Assembly (NCBI GenBank): GCA_964526565.1
Contig: CAZGMC010000049.1
Coordinates: 1-30,930 of the forward strand
Length of the DNA: 30,930 nucleotides
Source of the DNA: CAZGMC01 sp964526565
GTDB lineage: Bacteria; Pseudomonadota; Alphaproteobacteria; DSM-16000; Inquilinaceae
Direction of reading: 5' to 3'
A program made the position numbers and the translations under genes. Of the stretch, positions 16,084 to 25,100 are shown piece by piece. A model generated the notes under the pieces. The model was given only the letters and a program-made list of their open reading frames with translations. It searched no databases and was not told where the DNA came from. The number at the start of each line of letters is the position of its first letter. Position 1 is the first letter of the stretch.

Positions 16084-19000
16084 CTATCCCTCCAGCGGCG
16101 CGAACAGCTGGTCCAGGTCCTCCTCGGACAGGGCGGTGCCGGCCTTGGCCTCGGGGTCGAACAGGCCGTCGGCCAGTTCGCGCTTGTGCTGCTGCAGGGC
16201 CTGGATCTTCTCCTCGACTGTGCCGGTCGTGAGCAGCTTGAACACGAACACCGCCTTGTCCTGGCCGATGCGGTGGGCGCGGTCGGTGGCCTGGTTTTCC
16301 ACCGCCGGGTTCCACCAAGGGTCGTAGTGGATGACCGTGTCGGCGGCGGTCAGGTTCAGGCCGGTGCCGCCGGCCTTCAGGCTGATCAGGAACAGCGGCG
16401 CCTCGCCGTCCTGGAAACGGCCGATCGGCGTCTCGCGGTCGCGGCTCTGGCCGGTCAGCTTGACGCAGCCGATGCGCTGCCGGTCCAGCGCCTCCTCGAT
16501 CAGCGCCAGCATGCTGGTGAACTGCGAGAACAGCAGGATCCGCCGGCCCTCCGCCACCAGCTCCGGCACCATGTCCATCAGCCGCTCCAGCTTGGCCGAC
16601 TGCCTGACCTTGGCCGCCGCGGCCATCTTCAGCAGCCGCGGGTCGCAGCAGATCTGGCGCAGCTTGAGCAGGGCATCCAGGATGGTGATGTGGCTCTGGG
16701 CCAGGCCGCGGCGCGCCACCTCGCGGCGCACCTTGTCGTGCATCGACAGCCGCACGCTTTCGTAGAGGTCCCGTTGCGGCCCGTCCAGGTCGACGTACTC
16801 GACCAGCTCCGTCTTCGGCGGCAGCTCGGCGGCGACCTGGTCCTTGGTCCGGCGCAGCAGGAACGGCGCCACCCGCCGCGCCAGCAGCGCCTGCCTTTCG
16901 GCGTCGCGGCCACGCTCGATGGGGCGGCGGAAGACGCGCGAGAAGCGCCTGGAATCACCCAGGAAGCCGGGCATCAGCACGTGGAACAGCGACCACAGCT
17001 CGCCAAGGTGGTTCTCCAGCGGCGTGCCGGTCAGGCACAGCCGGTGGCGGGCCGACAGCTGCTGCACCACCTGAGTCGCCTGCGCCTGCGGGTTCTTGAT
17101 CATCTGCGCCTCGTCGAGGATCAGCAGATGCCACTGATGGGCCAGCAGCGTGTCCCTGTCGCGCGGCAGCAGGGCATAGGTGGTCAGCACCAGGTCGTGC
17201 TCCGCGACCGCCTCGAACCGCGCCGCGCGGTCGGGGCCGTGCAGGGTCAGCACGCGCAACTCCGGCGCGAACCGCGCCGCCTCGCGCCGCCAGTTGGCCA
17301 TCAGGCTGGTCGGGGCGACGATCAGCGCCGGCCGCTCGAGCCGCCCTGCCTCCTTCTCGGCAGCAATATGGGCCAGCGCCTGGACCGTCTTGCCCAGGCC
17401 CATGTCATCGGCCAGGATGCCGCCCAGGTCGGCGTCGCGCAGGAACTGCAGCCAGTGATAGCCGGCGCGCTGGTAGTCGCGCAGCGTGCCGTGGAAGCCC
17501 GCCGGCACCGGCACCTCCGGCATCGCCGTCAGGCCGCGCAGCCGCTGCCCGACCTCGCGCAGCCGCTCCGCCCCCATCCAGCGCAGGCCGGCGGCGGCGG
17601 TGGCGGCCTCAAGCTCGGCCAGGTCGGCGGCCTGCTCCCGCGTCACGCGCAACGTGCCGTCAGCGGCGATCCCGTCCAGCCCGTACAGCTCGTACAGCGC
17701 CTGCAGGATGGGCCGGACCCGGTCGGCCGGCAGGGCCAGGTGGCGGCCGCCCTCCAGCGGCACGAACAGCGGTGGTGCCGTCTCGCCCGCGGCCGGCTCC
17801 GGCGGCAGGCCGCCGGGCGTGCTGCGCAGCAGACCCAGCAGGATGGGCAGCAGGCTGAGGCGCTCGCCGTTTACGGTGACACCCAGGTCGACCCCGAACC
17901 AGTCGGTGCCGGAGCTCTCGGTCACCTCCATCGACCAGTCGTCCGCATCGGGGATGGCCACCTGGAACGGATAGTCGGGGTCGATGTCCACCCGCCAGCC
18001 CTCGGCGCGCAGCTTCGGCACCTCGCGGTAGGCGAAGGTGATCAGCGCCTCCTCCGAGGCCAGCGGCGTCAGGTCGGGGTTGGGCCGGATCAGCGCCAGG
18101 TCGTTGGTATGGTCGGGTGGGACATTGTAAAGGTAGAGCTGCGGCACCGGGGCATAGCCGTAGTCGGTCAGGCGCTTGTAGGCCGCCCGCTCCACCTTCG
18201 TGCTGCGTACGATCGGCGTCAGCCTGTCGCCGTCGACCACGGCCAGCTCGCGCCGGCGGTCGGCATGGGAGACCTCGACCCCGTCGTAGTCGAAGCTCAG
18301 CCGGGCCAGCGCCACCTGCTCGAAACGGCCGGCGTCGGGCTCGTACCGCCTGCCGCCGCCCGGCCAGTGGCCGCCGTAGTAGTATTTCGGCAGGGACTCG
18401 GCGAACAGCCGCAGGTGCGGCACCGGCTGCGTCCTCCGCTTTTCGGTCCGCCGGAACACCCGCGGCACCAGCTGTGGCGAGCCGGGGAAGCGCTCGGCCA
18501 GGGCGGTGCCGACCGCTTCCGCCTCGGCCGCCGGCACCGGCGGCACCTCCAGCAGCGCCGCGGCGACGGTATCGGTCAGCCCCGTGTCGACCGGGCCGCA
18601 CAGTCCGGCCGCAACATCGACATAGTGCGGCGGCGCGAGCGGCAGGATGTCATCCATGTCGCCCTCCATCGCCAGGCTGAAGCGCTGGCTGCCGTCCTCG
18701 GTCGCCTGCCAGCGCGGTTCGGCGCGCCGCGCCGCGCCGGGCGCCAGCGCCGGGCCGTGGACGTGGCGCCAGCGGCAGCGGCCGGTCTCCAGGATTGCCC
18801 ACAGGATCCCGGTGCCCTCGCGGCCGTGCAACGGGCAGGCATGCGGGGCACGGGCCTGGCCGCGCTGGTTCAGGGAAAGTCGCCGCAGGATCGTCAGGTC
18901 GCTGTCGCGCAGGAACCTGGCCGGGTTCGCGTTCCAGGCGTTCTCGGCGTTGTAGCGGCTGGGGTTCGGCTCCAGGCGGTCGTCCTTGAGCAGGCGCGCA

Positions 19001-19497
19001 TTGTACAGCTCGACGCCGACACCCGGCATCATGGTCGCGGCCGGAGATGGCTGCAGGACATAGATCAGGCGGTGACGGACCTGCGCGGGGTATTCGTTGC
19101 CGCGCTCCGGCCGGGTTGCGGCGTCGAGCGACGCCAGCCAGTCCTGCAGCGGCTGCGACAGGGCGGGCTTCGCCTTGTCCATGGCCGGCGCCACCGCCGT
19201 CCAGTGCGCCGGCGCCCTGACCAGCGCCTCGAGCAGCAGCGCCGCCACATGCTTGCAGTTGAAGCCGATCGGGCACGTACACTCGCCCATGATGTCGACC
19301 CCGTGACCGTTCTGCTGCACCTCGACGGTCTGCCGGTACGGGCGCCGTTCCGTCCCCTGGACGCTGCCGATCAGCAGGCCGTCGTCGTTCATGGCCAGCT
19401 TAAGGACCCGCCTCAGCCGCTGATAGCCGGAGCCGCGCGAGAACGCGTGCGCGCCACAGGCCCGCCGGATGTCGTCTTCCGAAAAGTCCATCGTCAT
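16084..19497 (-). CDS. SNF2-family DEAD/DEAH-type helicase with SWIM zinc finger
   Basis: A 1137-residue Swi2/Snf2-type ATPase that probably translocates on DNA and remodels protein-DNA complexes. A SWIM zinc finger lies near the N-terminus: Cys73, Cys75, Cys81 and His83 in CTCPIGFNCKHV. A long middle region (about 90-640) of uncertain function follows. The helicase core has motif I GILADDMGLGKT with Lys703, motif II DEAQ, the motif LTGTPLENHLGELWSL, and the C-terminal half with LLFSQFTSM, SLKAGGTGLNLTAAD and the arginine-finger motif QATDRAHRIGQ. The start is ATG 19497 (MTMDFSEDD); ATG 19491 is possible and neither has a strong ribosome site. It is divergent from the antiporter gene across 232 bp and forms no operon. 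The family is common in bacteria, where its targets are mostly unknown. Confidence 0.93.
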   Translation of the reverse strand: MTMDFSEDDIRRACGAHAFSRGSGYQRLRRVLKLAMNDDGLLIGSVQGTERRPYRQTVEVQQNGHGVDIMGECTCPIGFNCKHVAALLLEALVRAPAHWTAVAPAMDKAKPALSQPLQDWLASLDAATRPERGNEYPAQVRHRLIYVLQPSPAATMMPGVGVELYNARLLKDDRLEPNPSRYNAENAWNANPARFLRDSDLTILRRLSLNQRGQARAPHACPLHGREGTGILWAILETGRCRWRHVHGPALAPGAARRAEPRWQATEDGSQRFSLAMEGDMDDILPLAPPHYVDVAAGLCGPVDTGLTDTVAAALLEVPPVPAAEAEAVGTALAERFPGSPQLVPRVFRRTEKRRTQPVPHLRLFAESLPKYYYGGHWPGGGRRYEPDAGRFEQVALARLSFDYDGVEVSHADRRRELAVVDGDRLTPIVRSTKVERAAYKRLTDYGYAPVPQLYLYNVPPDHTNDLALIRPNPDLTPLASEEALITFAYREVPKLRAEGWRVDIDPDYPFQVAIPDADDWSMEVTESSGTDWFGVDLGVTVNGERLSLLPILLGLLRSTPGGLPPEPAAGETAPPLFVPLEGGRHLALPADRVRPILQALYELYGLDGIAADGTLRVTREQAADLAELEAATAAAGLRWMGAERLREVGQRLRGLTAMPEVPVPAGFHGTLRDYQRAGYHWLQFLRDADLGGILADDMGLGKTVQALAHIAAEKEAGRLERPALIVAPTSLMANWRREAARFAPELRVLTLHGPDRAARFEAVAEHDLVLTTYALLPRDRDTLLAHQWHLLILDEAQMIKNPQAQATQVVQQLSARHRLCLTGTPLENHLGELWSLFHVLMPGFLGDSRRFSRVFRRPIERGRDAERQALLARRVAPFLLRRTKDQVAAELPPKTELVEYVDLDGPQRDLYESVRLSMHDKVRREVARRGLAQSHITILDALLKLRQICCDPRLLKMAAAAKVRQSAKLERLMDMVPELVAEGRRILLFSQFTSMLALIEEALDRQRIGCVKLTGQSRDRETPIGRFQDGEAPLFLISLKAGGTGLNLTAADTVIHYDPWWNPAVENQATDRAHRIGQDKAVFVFKLLTTGTVEEKIQALQQHKRELADGLFDPEAKAGTALSEEDLDQLFAPLEG

Positions 19498-19729
19498 CGT
19501 TCGACGTTGCCAGACGCACCGCCTGCATCGGCGACGCCACCGCCCCCCTTGCAGGGCCCACCCTGTAGCAGGGGGTTGCACGGAACTGTCATATCTGCTC
19601 GCGTGGTCGGCACTCGCACGTGTTCCCATATGAGTGGTCTCGATCGGCCACGGCCATCCAGGTCCCCACCGCCATGCGTACAGTCTCCGTTGGCCGTGAC
19701 GGGCCAATCCTCTGTGCCACAAGATAGCG

Positions 19730-20701
19730 ATGCTCGTCGACGTTCTCTACACCATAGGCGGGCTCGTCCTGCTGCTGGCCGGCGCCGACCATCTGGTGCG
19801 GGGATCCGTGGCGCTGGCCCGCAGGTGCGGCCTGTCGCCCCTGATGATCGGCCTGACCATCGTCGCCCTGGGCACGTCCCTTCCGGAGCTCGTCGTGACG
19901 TTGCGCGCTGCGTTCGGCGATGCGGTCGGGCTGGCCGTCGGCAACATCGTCGGCAGCAACATCGCCAACATCCTGCTGATCCTGGGCGCCGGGGCAATGG
20001 TGCACCCGATCGCCTGCGGCCATCGGACGATGTCGCGCGACGCCATGGCGATGCTGGGCGCGACGGCCCTGTTCATCGGTTTCGGTCTGGCCGGGACACT
20101 CGGCGTCTGGCACGGAATCGGCGCGATTACCCTGCTGTGTGCGTACCTGTATGCGTCGTATCGCAGCGACGACGGCATTCTTCCCCATGCTGATACGGAA
20201 GACGTACAGCCGACTTCCGGCTCATGGACGTACATCCTTCTGGCCGTGGGCGGTGGTCTGGCCGCCGTGCCGCTCGGGGCGGAACTGCTGGTCACCGGCG
20301 CTGTCGGCATCGCCCGCGACGCCGGGGTATCGGAGGAGGTCATCGGGCTGACCCTGGTCGCCTTCGGCACGTCGGTGCCGGAGCTGGCCACCACGGTCGT
20401 GGCCGGCCTGCGCCGTCATGCCGACGTGGCCCTGGGCAACGTGCTGGGCAGCAACCTGTTCAACACCCTGGGCATCATGGGTGTGGTGACACTGTTCGTG
20501 CCGGTCGACCTGCCGCCGCAGATCGCCCGTTTCGACCTGTGGGCCATGCTCGGCGCCAGCCTGCTGGTCGTCGTCTTCCTGCGCACCCAGTGGCGCCTGA
20601 CCCGGCCCGAGGCCGCGGTCATGCTGACGTTGTACCTGGCCTTCATCGTTGCCCAGTTCATCGGTGTCGGTGACAGGGTGCTGGCCGCGGCCACGGGTTG
20701 A
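19730..20701 (+). CDS. Calcium/sodium antiporter, YrbG-like CaCA family
   Basis: Inner-membrane cation exchanger of 323 residues, about 10 hydrophobic segments. The two inverted alpha-repeats carry the ion-binding motifs: GTSLPE (48-53) with GNIVGSN (71-77), and GTSVPE (213-218) with GNVLGSNLFN. The acidic residue of each GTS-hPE motif is expected to bind the cation. The central cytoplasmic loop is short (around YRSDDGILPHADTEDVQ), as in bacterial YrbG-type proteins. Substrate (Ca2+, Na+ or K+) cannot be told from sequence. Its TGA stop lies 32 bp before the chosen start of the reductase gene, so the two are probably co-transcribed. Confidence 0.93.
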   Translation: MLVDVLYTIGGLVLLLAGADHLVRGSVALARRCGLSPLMIGLTIVALGTSLPELVVTLRAAFGDAVGLAVGNIVGSNIANILLILGAGAMVHPIACGHRTMSRDAMAMLGATALFIGFGLAGTLGVWHGIGAITLLCAYLYASYRSDDGILPHADTEDVQPTSGSWTYILLAVGGGLAAVPLGAELLVTGAVGIARDAGVSEEVIGLTLVAFGTSVPELATTVVAGLRRHADVALGNVLGSNLFNTLGIMGVVTLFVPVDLPPQIARFDLWAMLGASLLVVVFLRTQWRLTRPEAAVMLTLYLAFIVAQFIGVGDRVLAAATG

Positions 20702-20733
20702 ATGTCAACCGCGAGCCCCTATCCTCACCGGTC

Positions 20734-21516
20734 ATGTCGGAGTCTGTCTTGAAGCCGCCCCCGCAGGCCGCCCTGGTGACCGGTGCCGCAAGACGCATCG
20801 GCCGGGCCATCGCCCTCGACCTGGCCCGGCACGGCTGGGCCGTGGCCGTGCACCATCGCGACTCCGGCGAGGAGGCCGACGCGGTCGTCGCCGAGATCCG
20901 CGCCGCAGGCGGCCGCGCGGTCGCCCTGCAGGCGGACCTGCGCAACGAGCCCCGGACCACGGCACTGCTGCCGGAAGCCGTTGAGGCATTGGGGCCGATC
21001 GGGCTGCTGGTCAACAGCGCCGCGGTGTTCGTGAACGACACGATCGCCGACGTGAGCCGCGACAGCTGGAACCTCCACGTCGAGACCAACCTGCGCGCGC
21101 CGCTGGTGCTGACCCAGGCCTTTGCCAGGGCCCTGCCCGATGATATGTCGGGCGCCGTGATCAACATCCTGGATGAGCGGGTGTGGAATCTGACGCCGTA
21201 CTTCCTGTCCTACACGGTCAGCAAGACGGGCCTGTGGACGCTGACGCAGACGCTGGCCCTGGCGCTGGCGCCGCGCATCCGCGTCAACGCCATCGGACCC
21301 GGCCCGACGCTGCGCAGCCCGCGCCAGACCGAGGAGCAGTTCGCCGCGCACTGGCAGAGCCTGCCCTTGCGCCGCCCCACCGCCCCGGCCGAGATCGCCG
21401 AGGCCGTCCGCTTCATCGTGGCAGCACCCGCCCTGACCGGGCAGATGATCGCTCTGGACGGCGGGGAGCACCTCGCCTGGGCACAACCCAAACGCGGATT
21501 TGTCCCGGATGAATAA
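20734..21516 (+). CDS. SDR-family oxidoreductase, pteridine reductase/FolM-like
   Basis: NAD(P)H-dependent short-chain dehydrogenase of 260 residues. The cofactor motif reads TGAARRIGRAIA (16-27), the TGxxxRIG form typical of pteridine reductase and FolM-type enzymes; HHRDS after the second strand suggests NADPH preference. NSAAV is at 94-98. The catalytic pair is Tyr160 and Lys164 in YTVSK. The usual catalytic Ser position reads NILDER instead, as in FolM-like proteins, where an acidic residue is found. ATG 20734 was chosen; a TTG at 20698 overlapping the antiporter stop would add 12 residues. Order SDR-uvrC is a common alphaproteobacterial arrangement. A role in folate or pterin reduction is inferred. 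Confidence 0.85.
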   Translation: MSESVLKPPPQAALVTGAARRIGRAIALDLARHGWAVAVHHRDSGEEADAVVAEIRAAGGRAVALQADLRNEPRTTALLPEAVEALGPIGLLVNSAAVFVNDTIADVSRDSWNLHVETNLRAPLVLTQAFARALPDDMSGAVINILDERVWNLTPYFLSYTVSKTGLWTLTQTLALALAPRIRVNAIGPGPTLRSPRQTEEQFAAHWQSLPLRRPTAPAEIAEAVRFIVAAPALTGQMIALDGGEHLAWAQPKRGFVPDE

Positions 21517-21975
21517 GAGGGGCGCCGCGACTGGTGCACCGCGCATTCGTTAACACTCGTTTACTCCCTTATGACACAATAGCGACGATAGCTCCGGCCG
21601 GAACAATACGACGGCACCACTTGCATGCCTCTCATTCCGAAATCGAGAAAAATTGCCGGAAGTTTTGCACAGCGGCAATTCGCCCTTGCACCTCTGCGGC
21701 ACGAACGGACGTGCGCTGGTACAATGGCTGCACGCGAGCCGATCAATGGCGGATGGCCTTAGAGAATCAATGACTTATATGTTTGCCTATTATGTGGGCA
21801 AAACCGCGAAACCCGCGGTGGCTGGCGAGTCGCCTGCTTCATCAAGACTGTTGCCCACAGACTTGTTCACACGCTTCGTGGATATCACGAAAGGTTCGTC
21901 AAAAGGTCGTGAAAACAGGTCTGCCATCCGGCGTCATTGAAACGTTAACAATGCAGCGTCACATCGGCTGGCGGG
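21517..21975. other. AT-richer spacer before uvrC with inverted repeats
   Basis: This 459-bp spacer contains no convincing gene and is lower in GC than its neighbours. It holds an 8-bp inverted repeat AATTGCCG/CGGCAATT (21651-21658 and 21673-21680, 14-nt loop), an extended -10 box TG-G-TACAAT (21717-21725), TTTGCC/GGCAAA around 21782-21801, and TTCGTG-GATAT-CACGAA near 21876-21892. A small RNA or the uvrC promoter could lie here. No tRNA-like cloverleaf was seen. Confidence 0.4.
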
Positions 21976-23880
21976 ATGACGCAACCTGAAGGTACCACAC
22001 CATCCTCAGAAGAGGGCTCCGGCCGGCACCGCACCGGCCTGGATCGCGGTGTTGGCGTCATCCAGGAACATCTGAAGACCCTGCCCAATGCACCGGGCGT
22101 GTACCGCATGCTCGACGCCGCCGGCAACGCGCTCTACGTCGGCAAGGCACGCAGCCTGCGCAAGCGGGTCGCCACCTATGCCCAGACCGGCAAGCATTCC
22201 ACGCGGCTGCTGCGCATGATCGCCGACACGGCGGCCATGGAGTTCGTCGTCACCCGCTCCGAGGTCGAGGCGCTGCTGCTCGAGGCCAACCTGATCAAGC
22301 GCCTCAAGCCGCGCTACAACATCGTCCTGCGCGACGACAAGACGTTCCCGCAGATCCTGATCACTGGCGATCATCCCTATCCGCGCGTCGCCAAGCACCG
22401 TGGCGCGGAGAGCACGCCGGGCCGCTATTTCGGGCCGTTCGCCTCGGCCGGGGCGGTCAACCGCACGATCACGGCGCTGCAGCGCGGCTTCCTGCTGCGC
22501 AACTGCTCCGACACGGTGTTCGCCCAGCGCACCCGGCCCTGCCTGCAGTACCAGATCAAGCGCTGCACCGCACCGTGCGTCGGCTATGTCGACGAGCCGG
22601 CCTATGCCGAGCAGGTCGCCCAGGCGGCGGCGTTCCTCAGCGGCGAGAGCCGCGAGATCCAGGACCGCCTCGGCGCCGAGATGACCGCCGCGGCGGACCG
22701 CCTCGACTTCGAGGCGGCGGCGCGCTACCGCGACCGCATCCGCGCCCTGGCCGCCATCCAGTCCCACCAGGACATCAACGTCGAGGACATCGACGACGCC
22801 GACGTGATGGCCGCCCACCTGGACGGCGGCCAGACCTGCATCCAGGTCTACTTCATCCGCGGCGGGCGCAACTACGGCACCCGCGCCTACTTCCCCAGCC
22901 ACGAGAAGGTCGACGACGCGGCCGCCGTGCTGGCTGCCTTTGTCGCCCAGTTCTACGACGACAAGCCGCCGCCGAAGCTGATCATGCTCAGCCACGAGCC
23001 GGCCGAGGCCGGCCTGATCGCCGAGGCGCTGTCGCTCAACCGTCGCTACCGGGTGCACCTCGCCACGCCGCAGCGCGGCGACAAGCGCCGCCTCGTCGAG
23101 CATGCCCTCGACAATGCCCGCGAGGCCCTGGCCCGGCGATTGGCCGAACGGTCGACGCATGCGCGGCTGCTGGAGGGCTGCGCCGCGACGTTCGGGCTGG
23201 ACGCGCCGCCGCGGCGCATCGAGGTCTACGACAACAGCCACATCGGCGGCACCAATCCCTATGGCGCCATGATCGTTGCCGGGCCGGAGGGCTTCGTGAA
23301 GACCGCCTACCGCAAGTTCACGATCAAGAGCGCCGTGACACCGGGCGACGACTACGCCATGCTGCGCGAGGTGCTGACCCGCCGCTTCGCCCGCGCGCTC
23401 AAGGAGGATCCGGACCGCGCCACCGGGACGTGGCCCGACCTGGTCCTGATCGACGGCGGCCAGGGGCAGCTCGGTGTTGCCTGCGAGGTGTTCGCCGACC
23501 TGGGCATCGACGACGTGGCCCTGGCGGCGATCGCCAAGGGCCCGGACCGCGACGCCGGCCGCGAGCGCTTGTTCCGGCCCGGCCGCGAGGCGTTCCGCCT
23601 GGAGCCGCGCGACCCGGTGCTGTACTACCTGCAGCGGCTGCGCGACGAGGCGCACCGCTTTGCCATCGGCAGCCACCGTGCGGGGCGGACGAAGCAGCTC
23701 GGCACCTCGCCGCTCGATGCCGTGCCCGGCATCGGCCCGCGCCGCAAGAAGGCCCTGCTGATGCACTTCGGCTCGGCCAAGGCCGTGGCCCGCGCCAGCC
23801 TCGCCGACCTGGAGGCGGTCGACGGTATCAGCCGGTCGGTGGCGGAGAAGGTCTACCGGCACCTGCACGGGGACAGTTGA
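21976..23880 (+). CDS. uvrC: Excinuclease ABC subunit C
   Basis: Nuclease subunit of UvrABC nucleotide excision repair, making the 3' and 5' incisions around DNA damage. The 634-residue protein has the GIY-YIG domain (GVY at 41-43, YVGKARSLRKR at 54-64), a UVR motif (DRLDFEAAARYRDRIRAL, about 238-255), the RNase H-like endonuclease domain with EVYDNSHIGG and LVLIDGGQGQL, and C-terminal helix-hairpin-helix repeats (LDAVPGIGPRRKKALL and ADLEAVDGISRSVAEKV). A hydrophilic extension of about 25 residues precedes the usual start; a later start is possible, but no better codon with a ribosome site was seen. The palindrome CGCCGATCGGCG (23889-23900) lies just after the stop. pgsA or moaD/moaE, frequent downstream neighbours in Alphaproteobacteria, are not present. 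Confidence 0.97.
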   Translation: MTQPEGTTPSSEEGSGRHRTGLDRGVGVIQEHLKTLPNAPGVYRMLDAAGNALYVGKARSLRKRVATYAQTGKHSTRLLRMIADTAAMEFVVTRSEVEALLLEANLIKRLKPRYNIVLRDDKTFPQILITGDHPYPRVAKHRGAESTPGRYFGPFASAGAVNRTITALQRGFLLRNCSDTVFAQRTRPCLQYQIKRCTAPCVGYVDEPAYAEQVAQAAAFLSGESREIQDRLGAEMTAAADRLDFEAAARYRDRIRALAAIQSHQDINVEDIDDADVMAAHLDGGQTCIQVYFIRGGRNYGTRAYFPSHEKVDDAAAVLAAFVAQFYDDKPPPKLIMLSHEPAEAGLIAEALSLNRRYRVHLATPQRGDKRRLVEHALDNAREALARRLAERSTHARLLEGCAATFGLDAPPRRIEVYDNSHIGGTNPYGAMIVAGPEGFVKTAYRKFTIKSAVTPGDDYAMLREVLTRRFARALKEDPDRATGTWPDLVLIDGGQGQLGVACEVFADLGIDDVALAAIAKGPDRDAGRERLFRPGREAFRLEPRDPVLYYLQRLRDEAHRFAIGSHRAGRTKQLGTSPLDAVPGIGPRRKKALLMHFGSAKAVARASLADLEAVDGISRSVAEKVYRHLHGDS

Positions 23881-23933
23881 ACAGGCACCGCCGATCGGCG
23901 CATCCGGTCAACGCCTGCCTCCGGCATCCGCGG

Positions 23934-24363
23934 TCAGTGACCTCCCCCGAACACCAGAGTCTGCACCGGCAGCAGCAGCGCCTGGATGCGCAGGATCATC
24001 GCATGCAGCAGGCCGACCGTATCGACCACGTGCAGGAACACCGATCTGCCTGTACTCAGGTCCTCCGTGGCCAAAATTTCATGATTGCTCGTATATGCAT
24101 TCACAATACAGGTGCTGGCCGGAACCACCCCCTCGAGCCCGCCCTCGAATAGCGGCTCGAGAAACACCGTGAGAGATCCAGGATCCTCAACTTGCCGTGC
24201 ATCGATCAGCTGATCCGTGGGCCCGACCTGACCCGCCGCTATGACATTCTGCACCTCGGTCACGACCAGCGGAATGATGGTGAAGGGCCGCGAGTTGCAC
24301 GCGGCTTCGCCGATCATGCCGACACGCAGCACCTGGGCCTCGATCTGCCCGAACCCGGCCAAT
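23934..24363 (-). pseudogene. 3' fragment of an HlyD-family membrane fusion protein gene
   Basis: On the minus strand the last 140 or so codons read like the C-terminus of an HlyD/EmrA-type periplasmic adaptor: FGQIEAQVLRVGMIGEA, PFTIIPLVVTEVQNVIAAGQ, VFLEPLFEGGLEGVVP, CIVNAYTSNHE, LLHAMILRIQALLLPVQTL and FGGGH, ending in TGA at 23934-23936. I recognise these from memory of the family, without an alignment. Such adaptors are about 350-400 residues, so the first 200 or more are missing. Upstream of FGQIEA, at about 24360, the sequence turns into the antisense of a glycosyltransferase gene. The open frame continues rightwards but has no adaptor-like sequence. The gene is therefore truncated by rearrangement or a misjoin, and probably non-functional. 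Confidence 0.65.
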
Positions 24364-24737
24364 ATGGTGAACTGCCCGGCTACCGCGACGACGCCGCCGC
24401 CCTGTACGGCTGCCTGGACGTGTTCACCCTGCCGTCGCGCCGCGAGGGCGTGTCCAACACGGTGCTGGAGGCCATGGCCAGCGGCCTGCCGGTGGTCGCC
24501 ACCGCCGTCGGCGGCAATCCGGAGATCGTCGTCGCGGGCGAGACCGGCCGGCTGGTGCCGCCGGCCGACCCCGACGCCATGGCCGCGGCGCTGGCCGGCT
24601 ATGTCGATGCGCCGCAGGCCGCACAGGCCCACGGCACAGCCGGCCGCCGCCGCGCCGAACAGACCTTCAGCCTCGACGCCATGGTCGCCGGCTACCTGGC
24701 GGTCTACGACGCCCTCACCGGTCCGCCGGGTCCATAG
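24364..24737 (+). pseudogene. 3' fragment of a GT4-family glycosyltransferase gene
   Basis: About 124 codons encode the C-terminal half of a GT-B glycosyltransferase (Glycos_transf_1 type): LPGYRDDAAALYGCLDVFTLPSRREG, then GVSNTVLEAMASGLPVVATA, VGGNPEIVVAGETGRLVPP and a C-terminal helix ending at TAG 24735-24737. The E-x7-E donor-binding motif is covered by SRREGVSNTVLEAMA. The family is about 370-400 residues long, so the acceptor-binding N-terminal domain is missing. Codons before LPGYRDD, which in this frame are antisense to the HlyD fragment, are not glycosyltransferase-like. The product is probably not functional. The pattern resembles enzymes of exopolysaccharide clusters. Confidence 0.7.
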
Positions 24738-24753
24738 CGGGCGCCGGCCGCCC

Positions 24754-24984
24754 ATCGCAGCGGGTGTTCCTCAAATCCTCCACAGGATATGGTTTGGGCG
24801 TGGTGGTCCTGGGTTCTACTATAACGGACCAGTGGGAGATCATGCTAAACGGCGTGCCTATGCCACGACAGTGAAATATTACTATGCAGTATCGATGAAT
24901 TTTAAAATAAATGACATTTTTCGCATTTACGATACAAGTGTTGGTTTTGGCCTGCGATCCTTTTTTGACGGGCACCACAAATGA
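24754..24984 (+). pseudogene. Possible remnant of a DXD-type glycosyltransferase
   Basis: A frame in the AT-rich stretch reads PIAAGVPQILHRIWFGRGG and continues without homology I can recognise to a TGA at 24984. The start resembles the N-terminus of Gly_transf_sug proteins (IPK-I-I-H-x-I-W-F-G), but there is no ATG, GTG or TTG start in frame nearby, and the family's DXD motif is not seen. From about 24820 the base composition is much more AT-rich than elsewhere in the window. The rest of the spacer up to 25100 shows nothing else. Confidence 0.3.
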
Positions 24985-25100
24985 ACAAGGGTTGTTCAAA
25001 AAACATATATTGAGCCCGTGTGCGCGTTAGGCCATCGATCTCCGCCAGCAAATGAGCCTAGACCTACGTCATGCCGGAAGCTCAACGCAGGATTGTCCAA

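Noticed and set aside
16186..20193. A very long plus-strand open frame (1335 codons) opposite the SNF2 helicase gene
   Set aside because: It is antisense to a well-recognised helicase. Its translation is rich in Arg, Gln, His and Ala, as expected from the complement of a high-GC gene, and shows no domain.
21850..21875. DnaA-box-like sequences (TTGCCCACA, TTGTTCACA) in an AT-rich spacer
   Set aside because: Each has two mismatches to TTATCCACA, there are only two, and the neighbouring genes are not those usually found at an origin.
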